A stretch of DNA of 13,405 nt from Verrucomicrobiota bacterium (lineage in GTDB: Bacteria; Verrucomicrobiota; Verrucomicrobiia; Chthoniobacterales; UBA10450), in the NCBI GenBank assembly GCA_003219395.1, contig QHOR01000101.1, forward strand, positions 1 to 13,405, given 5' to 3'. Shown in pieces: positions 13,278 to 13,405 of this stretch (positions are counted from its first letter, which is position 1; each line of letters opens with the position of its first letter). Under the pieces are notes generated by a model. The model was not told the DNA's origin, searched no databases, and saw only the letters and a program-made list of their open reading frames with translations. The translations under genes were made by a program, and so were the position numbers.

Positions 13278-13405
13278 CTAAGGTCCAAGCTCACCGGCAG
13301 CCGCTGGAAACAAACCCTGCCGGCCATTCGAACATCCGATCACTCCAGCCACTCCGCAACTGCAAAGCGGGGCGGCTGTTCGGTGCAGCGAATTATTTTA
13401 CGCTC
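13274..13405 (-). other. Partial attC-like palindrome at the right edge
   Basis: On the plus strand GCATCTAAGG (13274-13283) is followed by CAAGCTCACCG. The site at 12076 has GCCTAACGAGA followed by CAAGCTCAGCG, so the two share CTAA and CAAGCTCA at almost the same spacing. CACCGGCAGCCGC (13292-13304) pairs with GCGGCTGTTCGGTG (13372-13385), interrupted by 1-2 bulged bases. The other R box would lie past the window end. No coding region is supported in 13278-13405. Confidence 0.4.

Overview
This window looks like chromosomal DNA of a free-living soil or sediment Gram-negative bacterium, most likely from the Verrucomicrobiota (Chthoniobacterales/Spartobacteria type). That assignment is an inference. 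It rests on the style of the secreted proteins, the ECF sigma / one-TM anti-sigma / PDZ operon, the small 'KTVTGKEY...FSELP' secreted protein and the short tandem repeats between genes. No rRNA, tRNA or marker gene fixes the taxon.

Left part (1-4068, all minus strand): an AmtB-type ammonium transporter with a palindromic hexanucleotide repeat beyond its stop. Upstream of it, and reading toward it, is a three-gene operon: ECF sigma factor, membrane anti-sigma candidate (4-nt ATGA overlap) and secreted PDZ protein (17-nt gap). The likely logic is an envelope- or signal-responsive regulon whose sensing arm includes the PDZ protein.

Middle part (4282-8587): carbohydrate genes around a divergent intergenic region. 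A GH26-type lipoprotein reads leftward. A small secreted coiled-coil protein and a large discoidin-containing clan GH-A-like glycosidase read rightward as a two-gene operon. The intergenic region carries two inverted, diverged copies of a short palindromic repeat.

Right part (8605-13405, all minus strand): a run of small unrelated genes separated by folded, palindromic spacers. They are a SABATH-type carboxyl methyltransferase, a PUA/EVE-like protein, a dihydrofolate-reductase-family protein, a secreted unknown, a Rid-family protein, a DUF3828-like secreted protein and another secreted unknown. From about 11.5 kb rightward the layout matches integron gene cassettes. Stop codons lie inside or next to a YCTAA box. 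A 64-145 nt imperfect palindrome follows and ends in GTTAGGC, and the next ATG comes 6-14 nt later with no clear ribosome-binding site. No integrase is present, so this would be a cassette cluster lacking its integrase in this window, or part of a larger array.

The most unusual observation is that three of these palindromic spacers (9.73, 10.93 and 11.6 kb) carry the same heptanucleotide repeat, CTCTCAA with a 14-bp super-period, in the same orientation and near the hairpin apex. This links an attC-like site to two otherwise degenerate spacers and may point to an undescribed repeat or recombination-site family.
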